From Lachnospiraceae bacterium M18-1 (GTDB taxonomy: Bacteria; Bacillota; Clostridia; Lachnospirales; Lachnospiraceae), in contig KE159605.1 in NCBI GenBank assembly GCA_000403295.2, forward strand, positions 676,168 to 740,167: a stretch of 64,000 bases of DNA, read 5' to 3'. A program made the translations under genes and the position numbers. Shown in pieces: positions 52,823-61,070 of this stretch. How positions within the stretch are numbered: the stretch's first letter is position 1; each line of letters begins with the position of its first letter. The notes under the pieces were generated by a model. The model was not told the origin of the DNA, did no database searches, and saw only the letters and a list, made by a program, of their open reading frames with translations.

Positions 52823-52876
52823 AAAAGCCTGCAACGCGAAACCGCAGGCCGCACCTTTCCGCATCACAGGCTTTTT
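52823..52876 (-). terminator. Hairpin between fakA and recG
   Basis: Minus strand AAAAGCCTG...CAGGCTTTT stem ending in a short T-run. It may be a partial terminator that lowers recG expression. Confidence 0.55.
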
Positions 52877-52896
52877 CAGTTTGTTCTATGCTATAT

Positions 52897-54582
52897 TTAT
52901 TCCACAGATATTACATAATAATAAATAGGCTGTCCCCCGCTGTGTACATCTACATCCACGTCCGGATATAACTCCGCGATCTCCTGGCCGAACCTCTGCG
53001 CATCCTCTTCCCGGATATCCTCTCCATAATAAAGGCTGATCATCTCTGAGTCCTCGTCTGTCATCTTCGCCAGCATCTCCTTTGCCGTTGCCTCCACAGA
53101 CTGGCCTACGGAAAGGATTCCTGCATCGCCGATGCCCATGATATCGCCCTCATGGATCTCCTTGTCGTCAATGTGGGTGTCGCGGACCGCATAAGTCACC
53201 TGTCCTGTCTTCACATTGGTGATCTCCTCTAACATAGCCTCTTCATTGGTATCCACATCGGCGTCCGGCATATAGCCGATCACTGCCGTAATCCCCTGGG
53301 GAACCGTCTTTGTCGGAATCACGATCACGTCCTTATCCTTTACCAGGGAGCGGGCCTGATTCGCCGCCAGCACAATGTTCTTATTATTGGGAAGGATAAA
53401 GATGTGGTCCGCATTCACATGGTCGATGGCCGTCAGCATATCCTCCGTACTGGGGTTCATAGTCTGTCCGCCTTCTATAATATAGTCCACACCCAGTTCC
53501 CTGAATATAGAGTTCATTCCTTCTCCGATCGACACGGCGATAAATCCAACGGATTTGCGTGGTTCCTTCGGCGCTGCCTGTTCCTTTTTCTTCTTGTCGG
53601 CTTCTGCCTGCTCCGCGGCTACTTTTTCTGCGTCACGGATCAGCTTTTCCTGGTGCTCCTCCCGCATATTGTCAATCTTCATGCGGGAAAGCTGCCCATA
53701 GGTCAAAGCCTTCTGGATCGCAAGTCCTGGATCATTGGTATGCACATGTACCTTCACCACATCTTCATCCGCTACACAGACAATGGAATCCCCGATGGAT
53801 TCCAGATACGCCTTGAAGGTATCCTCATCTTTCTCTGAAAACTCGTGTTCTGTCATAATGATAAATTCCGTACAATAACCGAACCGGATATCCGCCTGTG
53901 CCTGTGCTTCCGGCTTCACCATCTTCACAGCCGGCGCTGCCTCGATGGCGCTGTAATCAATCTCTTTTCCCTGGAATGCATCGTAGGCGCCGTTCAAAAC
54001 CTCGATCAGTCCCTGTCCGCCGGAATCCACGACTCCTGCTTCCTTCAATACCGGAAGCATCTCCGGCGTCCGCTCCAGCACTTCCTTCGCCGCTTCGATG
54101 ATCTCCGGAATAAAGGTCTCCAGATCCTCCATCGTCTCCGCAAGCTCAGCCGCTTTCTCAGAGAGCCCTCTGGCCACCGTAAGTATTGTCCCCTCCTTCG
54201 GCTTCATGACCGCCTTGTATGCTGTTGCCGTCGCACGCTCACAGGCCGCCGCCAGAACCGGTACGTCAATCTCCTGGTGCTCCCGGATCTCCTTGGTAAA
54301 TCCTCGCAGAAGCTGGGAAAGAATGACACCCGAATTACCCCGGGCCCCGCGCAGGGAACCGGAAGAGATCGCCTTGGATACGGACTTCATGTCAGCCTTC
54401 TCCAACGCACCGACTTCCTTTGCGGCAGACATGATGGTCAGAGTCATATTCGTTCCCGTGTCGCCGTCGGGCACCGGGAATACATTCAGTTCATTGATCA
54501 CTTCTTTTTTCGCTTCCAGATTCGCTGCTCCGGCAAGAAACATCTTCGTAAACAGCTCCGCATTTATCGTTTTCGTTGCCAC
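52897..54582 (-). CDS. fakA: Fatty acid kinase catalytic subunit FakA, GTG start
   Basis: 561 aa DAK2-domain protein that phosphorylates fatty acids carried by FakB/DegV proteins for phospholipid synthesis. The N-terminal DhaL domain has NVFPVPDGDTGTNMTLT (metal/ATP), GSLRGARGNSGVILSQL and DSGGQGLIEVL; a middle and a DegV-like C-terminal domain follow. The initiator is GTG at 54582 with AGGAGG 9 nt upstream. It is preceded by asp23, the conserved yloU-yloV pair. No fakB is in the window. Confidence 0.93.
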   Translation of the reverse strand: MATKTINAELFTKMFLAGAANLEAKKEVINELNVFPVPDGDTGTNMTLTIMSAAKEVGALEKADMKSVSKAISSGSLRGARGNSGVILSQLLRGFTKEIREHQEIDVPVLAAACERATATAYKAVMKPKEGTILTVARGLSEKAAELAETMEDLETFIPEIIEAAKEVLERTPEMLPVLKEAGVVDSGGQGLIEVLNGAYDAFQGKEIDYSAIEAAPAVKMVKPEAQAQADIRFGYCTEFIIMTEHEFSEKDEDTFKAYLESIGDSIVCVADEDVVKVHVHTNDPGLAIQKALTYGQLSRMKIDNMREEHQEKLIRDAEKVAAEQAEADKKKKEQAAPKEPRKSVGFIAVSIGEGMNSIFRELGVDYIIEGGQTMNPSTEDMLTAIDHVNADHIFILPNNKNIVLAANQARSLVKDKDVIVIPTKTVPQGITAVIGYMPDADVDTNEEAMLEEITNVKTGQVTYAVRDTHIDDKEIHEGDIMGIGDAGILSVGQSVEATAKEMLAKMTDEDSEMISLYYGEDIREEDAQRFGQEIAELYPDVDVDVHSGGQPIYYYVISVE

Positions 54583-54596
54583 GACAAGTATCCTCC

Positions 54597-54959
54597 TTAA
54601 TCTATCACTCTGACACCTTCAACGAAGATGTTGATCTTCTCTACCGTCATACCTGTAAATTCTTCCACCTTATATTTGACATTATTCACCAGGTTGTCAG
54701 AAACTGACAGGATATTCACACCATATGACACAATCACATGAAAATTCAAAGTGAGGTTATTCTCCTCGGAAATCGCAATCTGGATTCCATGGGTCAGGCT
54801 TTCCTTCTTCAGTAATCTTACCAGTCCGTCAGTCATGCTGACAGCCGCCATCCCGACGATGCCAAAACACTCTACCGCAACGGAACCGGCATACTTCGCG
54901 ATCACGTCAGGATTGACCGTGATAATCCCCAAATCTGTAGTCATACTGCCTTTCATCAT
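54597..54959 (-). CDS. Asp23/Gls24-family protein (YloU)
   Basis: 120 aa. The Asp23 domain (GIITVNPDVIAKYAGSVAVECFGIVGMAAVS, then LTLNFHVIVSYGVNILSVSDNLVNNVKYKVEEFTG and INIFVEGVRVID) covers nearly the whole protein. Such proteins sit at the membrane or link to envelope stress; YloU is always next to fakA. The start could be either ATG at 54959/54956 or 54944. A strong promoter lies 75 nt upstream. Confidence 0.92.
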   Translation of the reverse strand: MMKGSMTTDLGIITVNPDVIAKYAGSVAVECFGIVGMAAVSMTDGLVRLLKKESLTHGIQIAISEENNLTLNFHVIVSYGVNILSVSDNLVNNVKYKVEEFTGMTVEKINIFVEGVRVID

Positions 54960-55033
54960 ATATGAACCCCCTGTTCTTTGTCGAATCTCCCGGGGGACAG
55001 ACTTATCCCTGAAAAGCCCCGGAAAGTATTCCT

Positions 55034-55062
55034 ATTATACTCTTTTTGGATAAACTTTACAA
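55034..55062 (-). promoter_or_regulatory. Promoter of asp23-fakA-recG
   Basis: Minus strand TTGTAA (55057-55062), a 17-bp spacer and TATAAT (55034-55039). Confidence 0.8.
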
Positions 55063-55163
55063 TACTGATATTTTAAATTGGATCGCAAAACAAGATTTTT
55101 CTATTATTATTTTCCATATTTCAAAATTTTTTGCAAAAACCATGTCAGAATTGCAAAAAATAC

Positions 55164-55192
55164 TTGCAATCAACGACTCTATCTGCTAGAAT
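55164..55192 (+). promoter_or_regulatory. rpmB promoter
   Basis: TTGCAA (55164-55169), a 17-bp spacer and TAGAAT (55187-55192) with an extended TGC before the -10. It diverges from the asp23 promoter. Confidence 0.8.
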
Positions 55193-55244
55193 ATGGGTGT
55201 TGTGAGTCCATCGGACAATTATCAGATTGTTAGGAGGTGCAGTG

Positions 55245-55430
55245 ATGGCAAAATGTGCTATTTGTGATAAGGGTGCCCATTTCGGAAATAATGTAAGCCA
55301 CTCTCATAGAAAAACACCAAAGATGTGGAAATCAAACATAAAATCTGTTCGCGTTAAGACAGAAGGCGGATCCAAGAAAATGTATGTATGTACATCCTGT
55401 CTGAAATCCGGACGTGTAGAACGCGCTTAA
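55245..55430 (+). CDS. rpmB: Ribosomal protein L28 (zinc-binding form)
   Basis: 61 aa 50S protein. Both Cys pairs of the C+ form are present (Cys4/Cys7 in CAIC and Cys49/Cys52 in CTSC), so it should bind zinc. NNVSHSHRKTPKMWKSNI is the conserved core. ATG 55245 has AGGAGG 7 nt upstream. Monocistronic with its own promoter and terminator, divergent from asp23 as in many Firmicutes. Confidence 0.96.
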   Translation: MAKCAICDKGAHFGNNVSHSHRKTPKMWKSNIKSVRVKTEGGSKKMYVCTSCLKSGRVERA

Positions 55431-55458
55431 GCTGTATTTACTTTATATTTGATGACAC

Positions 55459-55498
55459 GGAAAAAAACCAGTATCGCTTAAGGATGCTGGTTTTTTTA
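55459..55498 (+). terminator. rpmB terminator
   Basis: AAAAAACCAGTATC / GATGCTGGTTTTTTT stem with a T7 tail. Confidence 0.9.
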
Positions 55499-55507
55499 TT
55501 TCCGCAA

Positions 55508-55662
55508 AGTCAAATACCCCGCAGCAAGCTGCGGGGTATTTGGTCTACACTCCGTTTCGGTCGTTGCTGAACAAGTGCCACTGGCACTTAGCAACCCTCG
55601 CGGCAGTCGCCAAATATCCATGCAAGCATGGCTACTTGGCTCGTTGCTTCGCGGGAATAACG
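55508..55662. repeat. Palindromic intergenic element
   Basis: A perfect 14-bp inverted repeat, CAAATACCCCGCAG / CTGCGGGGTATTTG (55511-55542), with a 4-nt loop. It is followed by AAGTGCCACTGGCACTT (a second palindrome near 55573) and CCATGCAAGCATGG (near 55619). Three nested palindromes in 150 bp with no reading frame suggest a REP-like or mobile non-coding element. No flanking duplication was found. Confidence 0.5.
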
Positions 55663-55663
55663 G

Positions 55664-55804
55664 TTACTTACAAAACAGTACATAGCCTGCCGCCAGGCAT
55701 ACGCAGAACAGCATCACCCTTAAGATTGACGTGGAAGGGATCAGCAGAATCAAAAACATTCCCATTGCAGCACAAAGTAAGGCAAACCCAATCATCCGCT
55801 TCAT
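55664..55804 (-). CDS. 46-residue single-domain membrane microprotein
   Basis: Very short gene: ATG at 55804, stop TAA at 55664. The product starts MKRMIGFALLCAAMGMFLIL and is almost entirely hydrophobic, with two membrane helices (about 4-22 and 28-43) joined by a PSTS turn and a C-terminal CK. AGGA lies 8 nt before the ATG. Similar small proteins beginning MKRxIGFxLF are, from memory, recurrent in Clostridia; a database search would settle it. It lies on the same strand as ytfJ, 170 nt downstream of it; the stretch between holds nothing else. Confidence 0.65.
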   Translation of the reverse strand: MKRMIGFALLCAAMGMFLILLIPSTSILRVMLFCVCLAAGYVLFCK

Positions 55805-55973
55805 AACCAAAATCCTGACTGCTATTATTACACTTACATTATCCTATGCTGCATGGACCGCAGTTATACCTGCATGAGGTAAAAACTCCCGCCGTAAGTA
55901 AGCAGGACCTCAAATGATCCATGCCGCCGGCCGGCGGGATGTCTGGTGGGCATTCCGTTCTATGCAGCTGTCT

Positions 55974-56378
55974 CTACGCTTCTTCCAGATCTGCCGCCGC
56001 GTCAAGGATATCCGCTACGTCGTCCTCCGTCACCTTGTCTTCTTTTCTTTCCGTAAACTTATCCAATACCTCCGGGACAAGGTCAAACAGCTTCGTGATG
56101 GTATCCTGGTTTTTGATATTCACCAGCCGGGTTGTCCCGTCCTTGATGACCAGAACCGCGCTGGGTGTGATCTTTCCTCCGACTCCGCCCATACCTTTAT
56201 CCTTTTTATCGCTCAGATTGGAGCCTGCCCCGATTCCAAAGGACACATCAATCAAAGGAAGAATCGTGATATTATCCACATGCACCGCATCCCCTACCAC
56301 TGTCTTGCTGGAAACGAGTCCGTCCATCCCCTTCATCAGAGATTCTACCGTCGTTTTTAAATTATTTGTTTCTGACAT
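55974..56378 (-). CDS. ytfJ: Spore germination protein GerW/YtfJ family
   Basis: 134 aa. The family core VVGDAVHVDNITILPLIDVSFGIGAG, the glycine-rich GMGGVGGKITPSAVLVIKDG and LFDLVPEVLDKF are all present. In B. subtilis YtfJ (GerW) is made in the forespore and is needed for proper germination. It is directly preceded by a DUF2953 gene, the conserved ytfI-ytfJ pair. Confidence 0.93.
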   Translation of the reverse strand: MSETNNLKTTVESLMKGMDGLVSSKTVVGDAVHVDNITILPLIDVSFGIGAGSNLSDKKDKGMGGVGGKITPSAVLVIKDGTTRLVNIKNQDTITKLFDLVPEVLDKFTERKEDKVTEDDVADILDAAADLEEA

Positions 56379-56445
56379 TCTGTTATTCCTCCTTCAATTT
56401 TCCGATTCCTTCAGCTTACACGGGACTTTCACTTTCTAATATTTC

Positions 56446-57576
56446 TTAACTGTTTCTCAGCTTCGAGATCATCCGTTTGGCATCCAGAACCGTTCGTCTC
56501 ACATTCCGGCTCCACAGCAGGTTCCAGCCCATGACTGCCGCCGGAAGGATACGCAGGGACCCCTTCACGGATACTTCGCCTTCCAGAACCTTCTCCACAA
56601 AATCCGGACAGCAGTAAACATGCTCTCCCCAGTATGGATACAGCATACTGGCGCCTGCCAGTACCTTTCCCGTCAGGGAGGGATCCTCAAATCCAAAACG
56701 GATCATCCCCCTGCACTGCTTCGGCCTGAGCCGGAACAGCAATTTTTTCAGCTCGGCAAGACATTTGAGAAATGCAGACTGGTGTACGTCGTCCGATAAA
56801 AATTCGGTCACAAGCTCTGCCTTTGCCGACAATAACTCTATTTTAGCACACATCCTGTCAAATGTATATTCGATCTTTTCTAAAACAGCGGCAACTTTGT
56901 CTGACAAAGTTTTTTTCGGCTCCTTTTCTGATCCTCCGGTATCGGTATTCTCTGCAGACGAAGACTTTTCTTTTTTCTTTTCTGCCTTCTTCCTGGTGCC
57001 TGCTCCGATTTTTTCTGCTTTTATCTCAGATGAATCCTCCTCTGATGATTCTTTTCGTTCCTGCGTTTCCAAACCTGCTGTTTCTTTTACTGTTTTTTCC
57101 GTACTCTCTTCTTTGGTATCCTCTGATATCTCTGCCGCCTGATCTGATCCTGCCTCCTCTGATATCTCTGCCGCCTGATCTGATCCTGCCTCCTCTGGTA
57201 CCTCTGCCGCCTCCTCAGATGCCTCTTCCTTCTCCGCGATATCTTCCAGTACGTTCTCCCCGATTTCTTCAAGGCTGCCGGCGGCTTCTTGTATTTCTTC
57301 TTCCGCTTCCCCGTTATCCCCCAGCCGGATCCAGGCCGCCCGGATATTCCATTCCATCTTTCCTTTCCGGTACTGCAGTCTGCCGCTGACCAGCCGGAAG
57401 AAAATCCCGAACCTCACATCAGCCTCCAGCTCTGAAAGCTTTCCCGGACATCGGGTCTCCGCCTGGTAGCGCAGGGGCGTAAAAATCACAGCCAGTAGCA
57501 CCAGAAAGAGAAGCCCCAGTATCGCCAGCAGTATCCAGCCTATGAGTTTTAAAATAAACAAAATCACCTGCAACAT
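56446..57576 (-). CDS. DUF2953 membrane protein (YtfI-like) with acidic repeats
   Basis: 376 aa. An N-terminal membrane helix (about 3-30) is followed by TPLRYQAETRCPGKLSELEADVRFGIFFRLVSG, a low-complexity acidic stretch (about 90-215) and the DUF2953 domain (FLKCLAELKKLLFRLRPKQCRGMIRFGFEDPSLTGKVL). The acidic part holds a 12-residue unit, SDQAAEISEEAG, in two exact copies plus partial ones. ATG 57576 is one base after the preceding stop codon. It pairs with ytfJ as a sporulation two-gene unit. Confidence 0.88.
   Translation of the reverse strand: MLQVILFILKLIGWILLAILGLLFLVLLAVIFTPLRYQAETRCPGKLSELEADVRFGIFFRLVSGRLQYRKGKMEWNIRAAWIRLGDNGEAEEEIQEAAGSLEEIGENVLEDIAEKEEASEEAAEVPEEAGSDQAAEISEEAGSDQAAEISEDTKEESTEKTVKETAGLETQERKESSEEDSSEIKAEKIGAGTRKKAEKKKEKSSSAENTDTGGSEKEPKKTLSDKVAAVLEKIEYTFDRMCAKIELLSAKAELVTEFLSDDVHQSAFLKCLAELKKLLFRLRPKQCRGMIRFGFEDPSLTGKVLAGASMLYPYWGEHVYCCPDFVEKVLEGEVSVKGSLRILPAAVMGWNLLWSRNVRRTVLDAKRMISKLRNS
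57121..57192. repeat. Two exact 36-bp tandem repeats in the DUF2953 gene
   Basis: 57121-57156 and 57157-57192 are identical, in frame, each coding 12 residues, with a degenerate third unit after. Copy-number slippage would lengthen or shorten the acidic linker without a frameshift. Confidence 0.85.
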
Positions 57577-57577
57577 G

Positions 57578-57922
57578 TTATGCCAGCCCTTCCTCAAATC
57601 TTCCCTGCCGCCCGGCAAGAAAACTACGGATATCTGTACCTCCTGTCTCTTCCAGCACCTGGCAGACGATCTCCTCCACCAGGCAGACGGCGGCATCATA
57701 GCCTTCTGCAATGCCCACGACAAAAATCTCCGCTTCATCGTACCATGGCTGCTGCAGAAGAAGCGCCGGATAAAACTCCAGATGATTCTGTTCCCCACGG
57801 GCCAGCGTAAGGATATATAAAGACGGCTGCAGGGTACGCTCCATCAGCTTTTTCAATATCTTATTTTTCTTTCGCTTTAATCCGTGGCTCACATACAGAT
57901 CACAATAACATTTTATCCTCAT
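57578..57922 (-). CDS. Unknown small protein upstream of the DUF2953-ytfJ pair
   Basis: 114 aa, soluble. A basic N-terminal half (VSHGLKRKKNKILKKLMERTLQP) precedes SLYILTLARGEQNHLEFYPALLLQQ and an acidic helical end. No family recognised. ATG 57922 has AAGGA 6 nt upstream. Its stop codon is one base before the DUF2953 start, so the three genes to ytfJ act as one translational unit and a sporulation role is likely by association. Confidence 0.75.
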   Translation of the reverse strand: MRIKCYCDLYVSHGLKRKKNKILKKLMERTLQPSLYILTLARGEQNHLEFYPALLLQQPWYDEAEIFVVGIAEGYDAAVCLVEEIVCQVLEETGGTDIRSFLAGRQGRFEEGLA

Positions 57923-58048
57923 GATTTCCTTCCCTTTTATCCGGATACACTGCATCCAAATCATACTTTCCGCAGCTTTATCGGGCAGTTCTCCGTCCGC
58001 TCGCGCTCTGCCGCCGGGAGACTTACTGATACAGCTCACTGCACTTCA

Positions 58049-59518
58049 CTAATAATAGTATGCATCTAATATCTGCTTCGCGATCGGTACCGCCTTGGCG
58101 CCGTCATTGCCGTCATATCCTTCCACGATCACGCTGATGACCAGCTCCGGATTATCTACGTTGGTAAATCCCATGAACCAGGAGTGCATCTTCTCCCCGT
58201 CGTCCACCGCGTACTCGGCCGTACCGGTCTTTCCTGCCGCCGTATAGGACTGGCCGCTCAGGAGCATCCCAGTTCCCTCCTCTACGACCGCGCGCATATA
58301 TTCCTTAAGCTTTGCCGCCTCGTCCGATGACATCAGCTTCCTGTAGCTTTTCGGCACATTTTTCTTAATCTCCCTGCCCGTGTGATTGGTCACCTTCTCC
58401 ACCAGATAAGGTTCCATCAGAATCCCGCCGTTGGCAGCCGCCGCCGTGATCAGCGCCATATGGTACGGGCTGACCAGCGTCTTGCCCTGTCCCATTGCAG
58501 TCATCATAACTTCCGCTTCCCCGGTTTTCTGATCTACGGAAAAGGAACTTTTTGTATAGTCCAGCATACACGGAAGTTTTTTATTGAACAGCAGGTCCTC
58601 CGCTGTTTTTGCATAAGAACTGCGGTTCAGAGACAATCCGATATTGACAAAGGACGCGTTGCAGGAATTTGCAAAGGAGCTCCGCAGGTTCTCAAATCCA
58701 TGCACTGTACTGTCAAAGCAGCGGATCGTCACATCATTGGATGTGATCTCTCCGGCACATTCATAGGTATAATTTTCATAATCCGGATGCTCCCGCATAT
58801 ACTCCAGGGCTGTCACCACCTTAAACGTAGAACCAGGCGCGTAGGAGCCCTGGGTGGCGCGGTTGAGCATCGGGCTGTTGTCCTCATCCGCATTCAGATA
58901 CGACCAGTTTGCCTCGATCTGATTCGGATCATAGGAGGGCTTGGACAGCATCACCAGGATTTTCCCTGTAGATGCCTCCATCACGACCACGGCCCCCTTA
59001 TTTTCTCCCAACGCCTGGTAAGCCGTCTGTTGTAAACCTGCGTCCAGCGTGGTCACCACCGTATCTCCCCGGTGCTTCTGATCCTGAAATTCGTCTCTGA
59101 TCTTTTCCAAGAAGAACGCGTTGGAACTCAGCAGGGAAAAATTCTCTACAGATTCCAGCCCGCTCTTTCCGAGTTCCGGGTGGTTGTATCCGATCACATG
59201 GGCAAACAGGTCCCCGTAAGGATACTGACGTATCTCCGTGCCGTCCTCCGCCACTTCCGTATGCGCAAGCGTATTCCCGTTCCTGTCCGAAAAATCTCCC
59301 CGAATGACCAGGTCTGCAAAGTTATCCTGCCGCGCGTTATACGGGCTGTTCACGATATCCTTTGCCCGCACCGCAGTAAAATAGATCAGATATCCCGCCA
59401 TTGCAAGGAACAGCAGTACAAAAAAATAGGTGATCCTAACGAATTCTTTGTTTTGGGACTTCTTCGAATTTAGATTTTTCTTTTGTCGGTTTTTTATTTC
59501 TCGATCCTCTCTGCTCAT
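58049..59518 (-). CDS. Class B penicillin-binding protein (transpeptidase)
   Basis: 489 aa. One membrane span (about 28-49), a short pedestal domain and the transpeptidase domain with SxxK in YAPGSTFK, SxN in FANSCNASF and KTG in AAGKTGTAEY. It has no PASTA repeats and is shorter than FtsI; it is like the PbpA that partners RodA in other Gram-positives. Its first 83 nt lie inside the end of the SEDS gene in a different frame. ATG 59518 has only a weak site upstream, so translation coupling is likely. It polymerises wall with the adjacent SEDS protein. Confidence 0.93.
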   Translation of the reverse strand: MSREDREIKNRQKKNLNSKKSQNKEFVRITYFFVLLFLAMAGYLIYFTAVRAKDIVNSPYNARQDNFADLVIRGDFSDRNGNTLAHTEVAEDGTEIRQYPYGDLFAHVIGYNHPELGKSGLESVENFSLLSSNAFFLEKIRDEFQDQKHRGDTVVTTLDAGLQQTAYQALGENKGAVVVMEASTGKILVMLSKPSYDPNQIEANWSYLNADEDNSPMLNRATQGSYAPGSTFKVVTALEYMREHPDYENYTYECAGEITSNDVTIRCFDSTVHGFENLRSSFANSCNASFVNIGLSLNRSSYAKTAEDLLFNKKLPCMLDYTKSSFSVDQKTGEAEVMMTAMGQGKTLVSPYHMALITAAAANGGILMEPYLVEKVTNHTGREIKKNVPKSYRKLMSSDEAAKLKEYMRAVVEEGTGMLLSGQSYTAAGKTGTAEYAVDDGEKMHSWFMGFTNVDNPELVISVIVEGYDGNDGAKAVPIAKQILDAYYY

Positions 59519-61070
59519 CTCTTAACGCTCTCTCTCTTCCTGGCTCCTCCTGTCCTGCCCTGCTCCGTCTCTGGCCTGCGCCCTCCCGTCTCGCTCCATC
59601 CGGATCCGTTTTGGCACGGCGGCCTGCATTCTGCCTCTGGGGCCCTGCAGAGTCCGCGCTTTTCCGCCCGCTTCCATTTTGTCCTGCGGCCGTCCTTTCC
59701 CGTGCTGCCCGTGCCGCCCGTTCACGCCGCCGTCTGGCTGCCATCTCCCGTTTCATTTCCAGTTCCTCTTCCTCGTCCTCGCGGATGATATATAGTCCCT
59801 GTATGATCCCGATCATGATCATGGAACTCAAGATAGAACTTCCTCCATAGCTGACAAGAGGCAGCGTCACTCCTGTCGAGGGAATAAACTTGGTCACCCC
59901 GCCGATGGTCAGAAACACCTGAAAAATGTAACACGTTCCAAGCCCTAATGCCACCAGCTTATAGAACGGATTGCGCAGCTCCATGGCAATATTCAGGAAC
60001 ATGACATAACAGCTCACGCAGATCAGAATCAGGCAGAGCGCAAAGATCACTCCCAGCTCTTCCGCAATCGCGGAAAAGATAAAATCCGACTCTGCCACGG
60101 GAATCATATCCGGGCTTCCCTGGCACAGCCCCATACCGAACCAGCTTCCGGTCCCGATAGCAAACAAAGACTGAGCCACCTGATAGCCGCCCTCATTGTA
60201 AGATGCAAAAGGATCCTTCCATGCTGACACGCGCACCTTGATATGGGCAAACAAGTGGTAACCGGCCACCGCTGCCAGGCTCCCTGCGCCCAGCCCGGCC
60301 GCAGCATACAGCGGCTGCTTCGTGGCCACATACAGCATGACCAGATACACCACAAACAGGATCAGCGCCGCACCCAGATCCGTAGACACGACCAGGATCA
60401 GTACATGAGCCGCTGCCACCGCTGTAGTGATCACTACATTTTTAAATTCCGTGGAATTTTTCAGGCTGGCCGCCACATAAAATACAAATAAAATCTTTAC
60501 AAATTCCGACGGCTGGATTCCGATCCCGCCTATGGTAAATCCCAGCTTCGCCCCGCCTGACGTAGCGGCAAACACCGCCACCAGCAGAAGCGCCGCAAAT
60601 CCGACTCCTGCATAGATGTAAACCCAGTCTGCCAGAAATTTCAGCTTTCGGATCAGCACCGGAACGATCAGGCCGAATGCGGTCCCCAGAGCGATAAAGA
60701 TGAACTGCTTCACTGCACTTTCGTAGGACAGCCGCGTGATCATGATCAGCCCTACGCTGAGCAGCATGCACATGTTGTTCACGATCAGTCTGGATACATT
60801 CGGATACAGGATCGAATACAGAAGGATGACCGCCACTAAAAGCACTACCTGTACCGCGAAGAACATCAAGAGCTTATATTCCTCTGTTTTCAGGTACATC
60901 ACTGCATAGGCCAGAAACTGCATCATGAACATCAGTACATTCTGCAGAATATACACCCGCTTTTCATCTTCCTCGTAACTCTGCGCAAAGATCGAGAAAC
61001 AGGAAAATGTGTAGGCGGTCATCAATATGATCATCATATATTTTGAGATTTCAACAATAATATTAACCAC
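59436..61070 (-). CDS. SEDS-family glycan polymerase (FtsW/RodA/SpoVE), GTG start
   Basis: 544 aa. About ten to eleven membrane helices with the SEDS core: FTIGGIGIQPSEFVK, the catalytic Asp region VVSTDLGAALILF, FIFSAIAEELGV and TKFIPSTGVTLPLVSYGGSS. It polymerises lipid II with the class B PBP encoded next. The C-terminal ~120 residues are a very basic Arg/Ala/Glu-rich cytoplasmic tail that the core family lacks. The GTG start at 61070 overlaps the U32 stop by one base; GAGG lies upstream. FtsW versus RodA cannot be decided. Confidence 0.93.
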   Translation of the reverse strand: MVNIIVEISKYMMIILMTAYTFSCFSIFAQSYEEDEKRVYILQNVLMFMMQFLAYAVMYLKTEEYKLLMFFAVQVVLLVAVILLYSILYPNVSRLIVNNMCMLLSVGLIMITRLSYESAVKQFIFIALGTAFGLIVPVLIRKLKFLADWVYIYAGVGFAALLLVAVFAATSGGAKLGFTIGGIGIQPSEFVKILFVFYVAASLKNSTEFKNVVITTAVAAAHVLILVVSTDLGAALILFVVYLVMLYVATKQPLYAAAGLGAGSLAAVAGYHLFAHIKVRVSAWKDPFASYNEGGYQVAQSLFAIGTGSWFGMGLCQGSPDMIPVAESDFIFSAIAEELGVIFALCLILICVSCYVMFLNIAMELRNPFYKLVALGLGTCYIFQVFLTIGGVTKFIPSTGVTLPLVSYGGSSILSSMIMIGIIQGLYIIREDEEEELEMKREMAARRRRERAARAARERTAAGQNGSGRKSADSAGPQRQNAGRRAKTDPDGARREGAGQRRSRAGQEEPGRERALRDEQRGSRNKKPTKEKSKFEEVPKQRIR

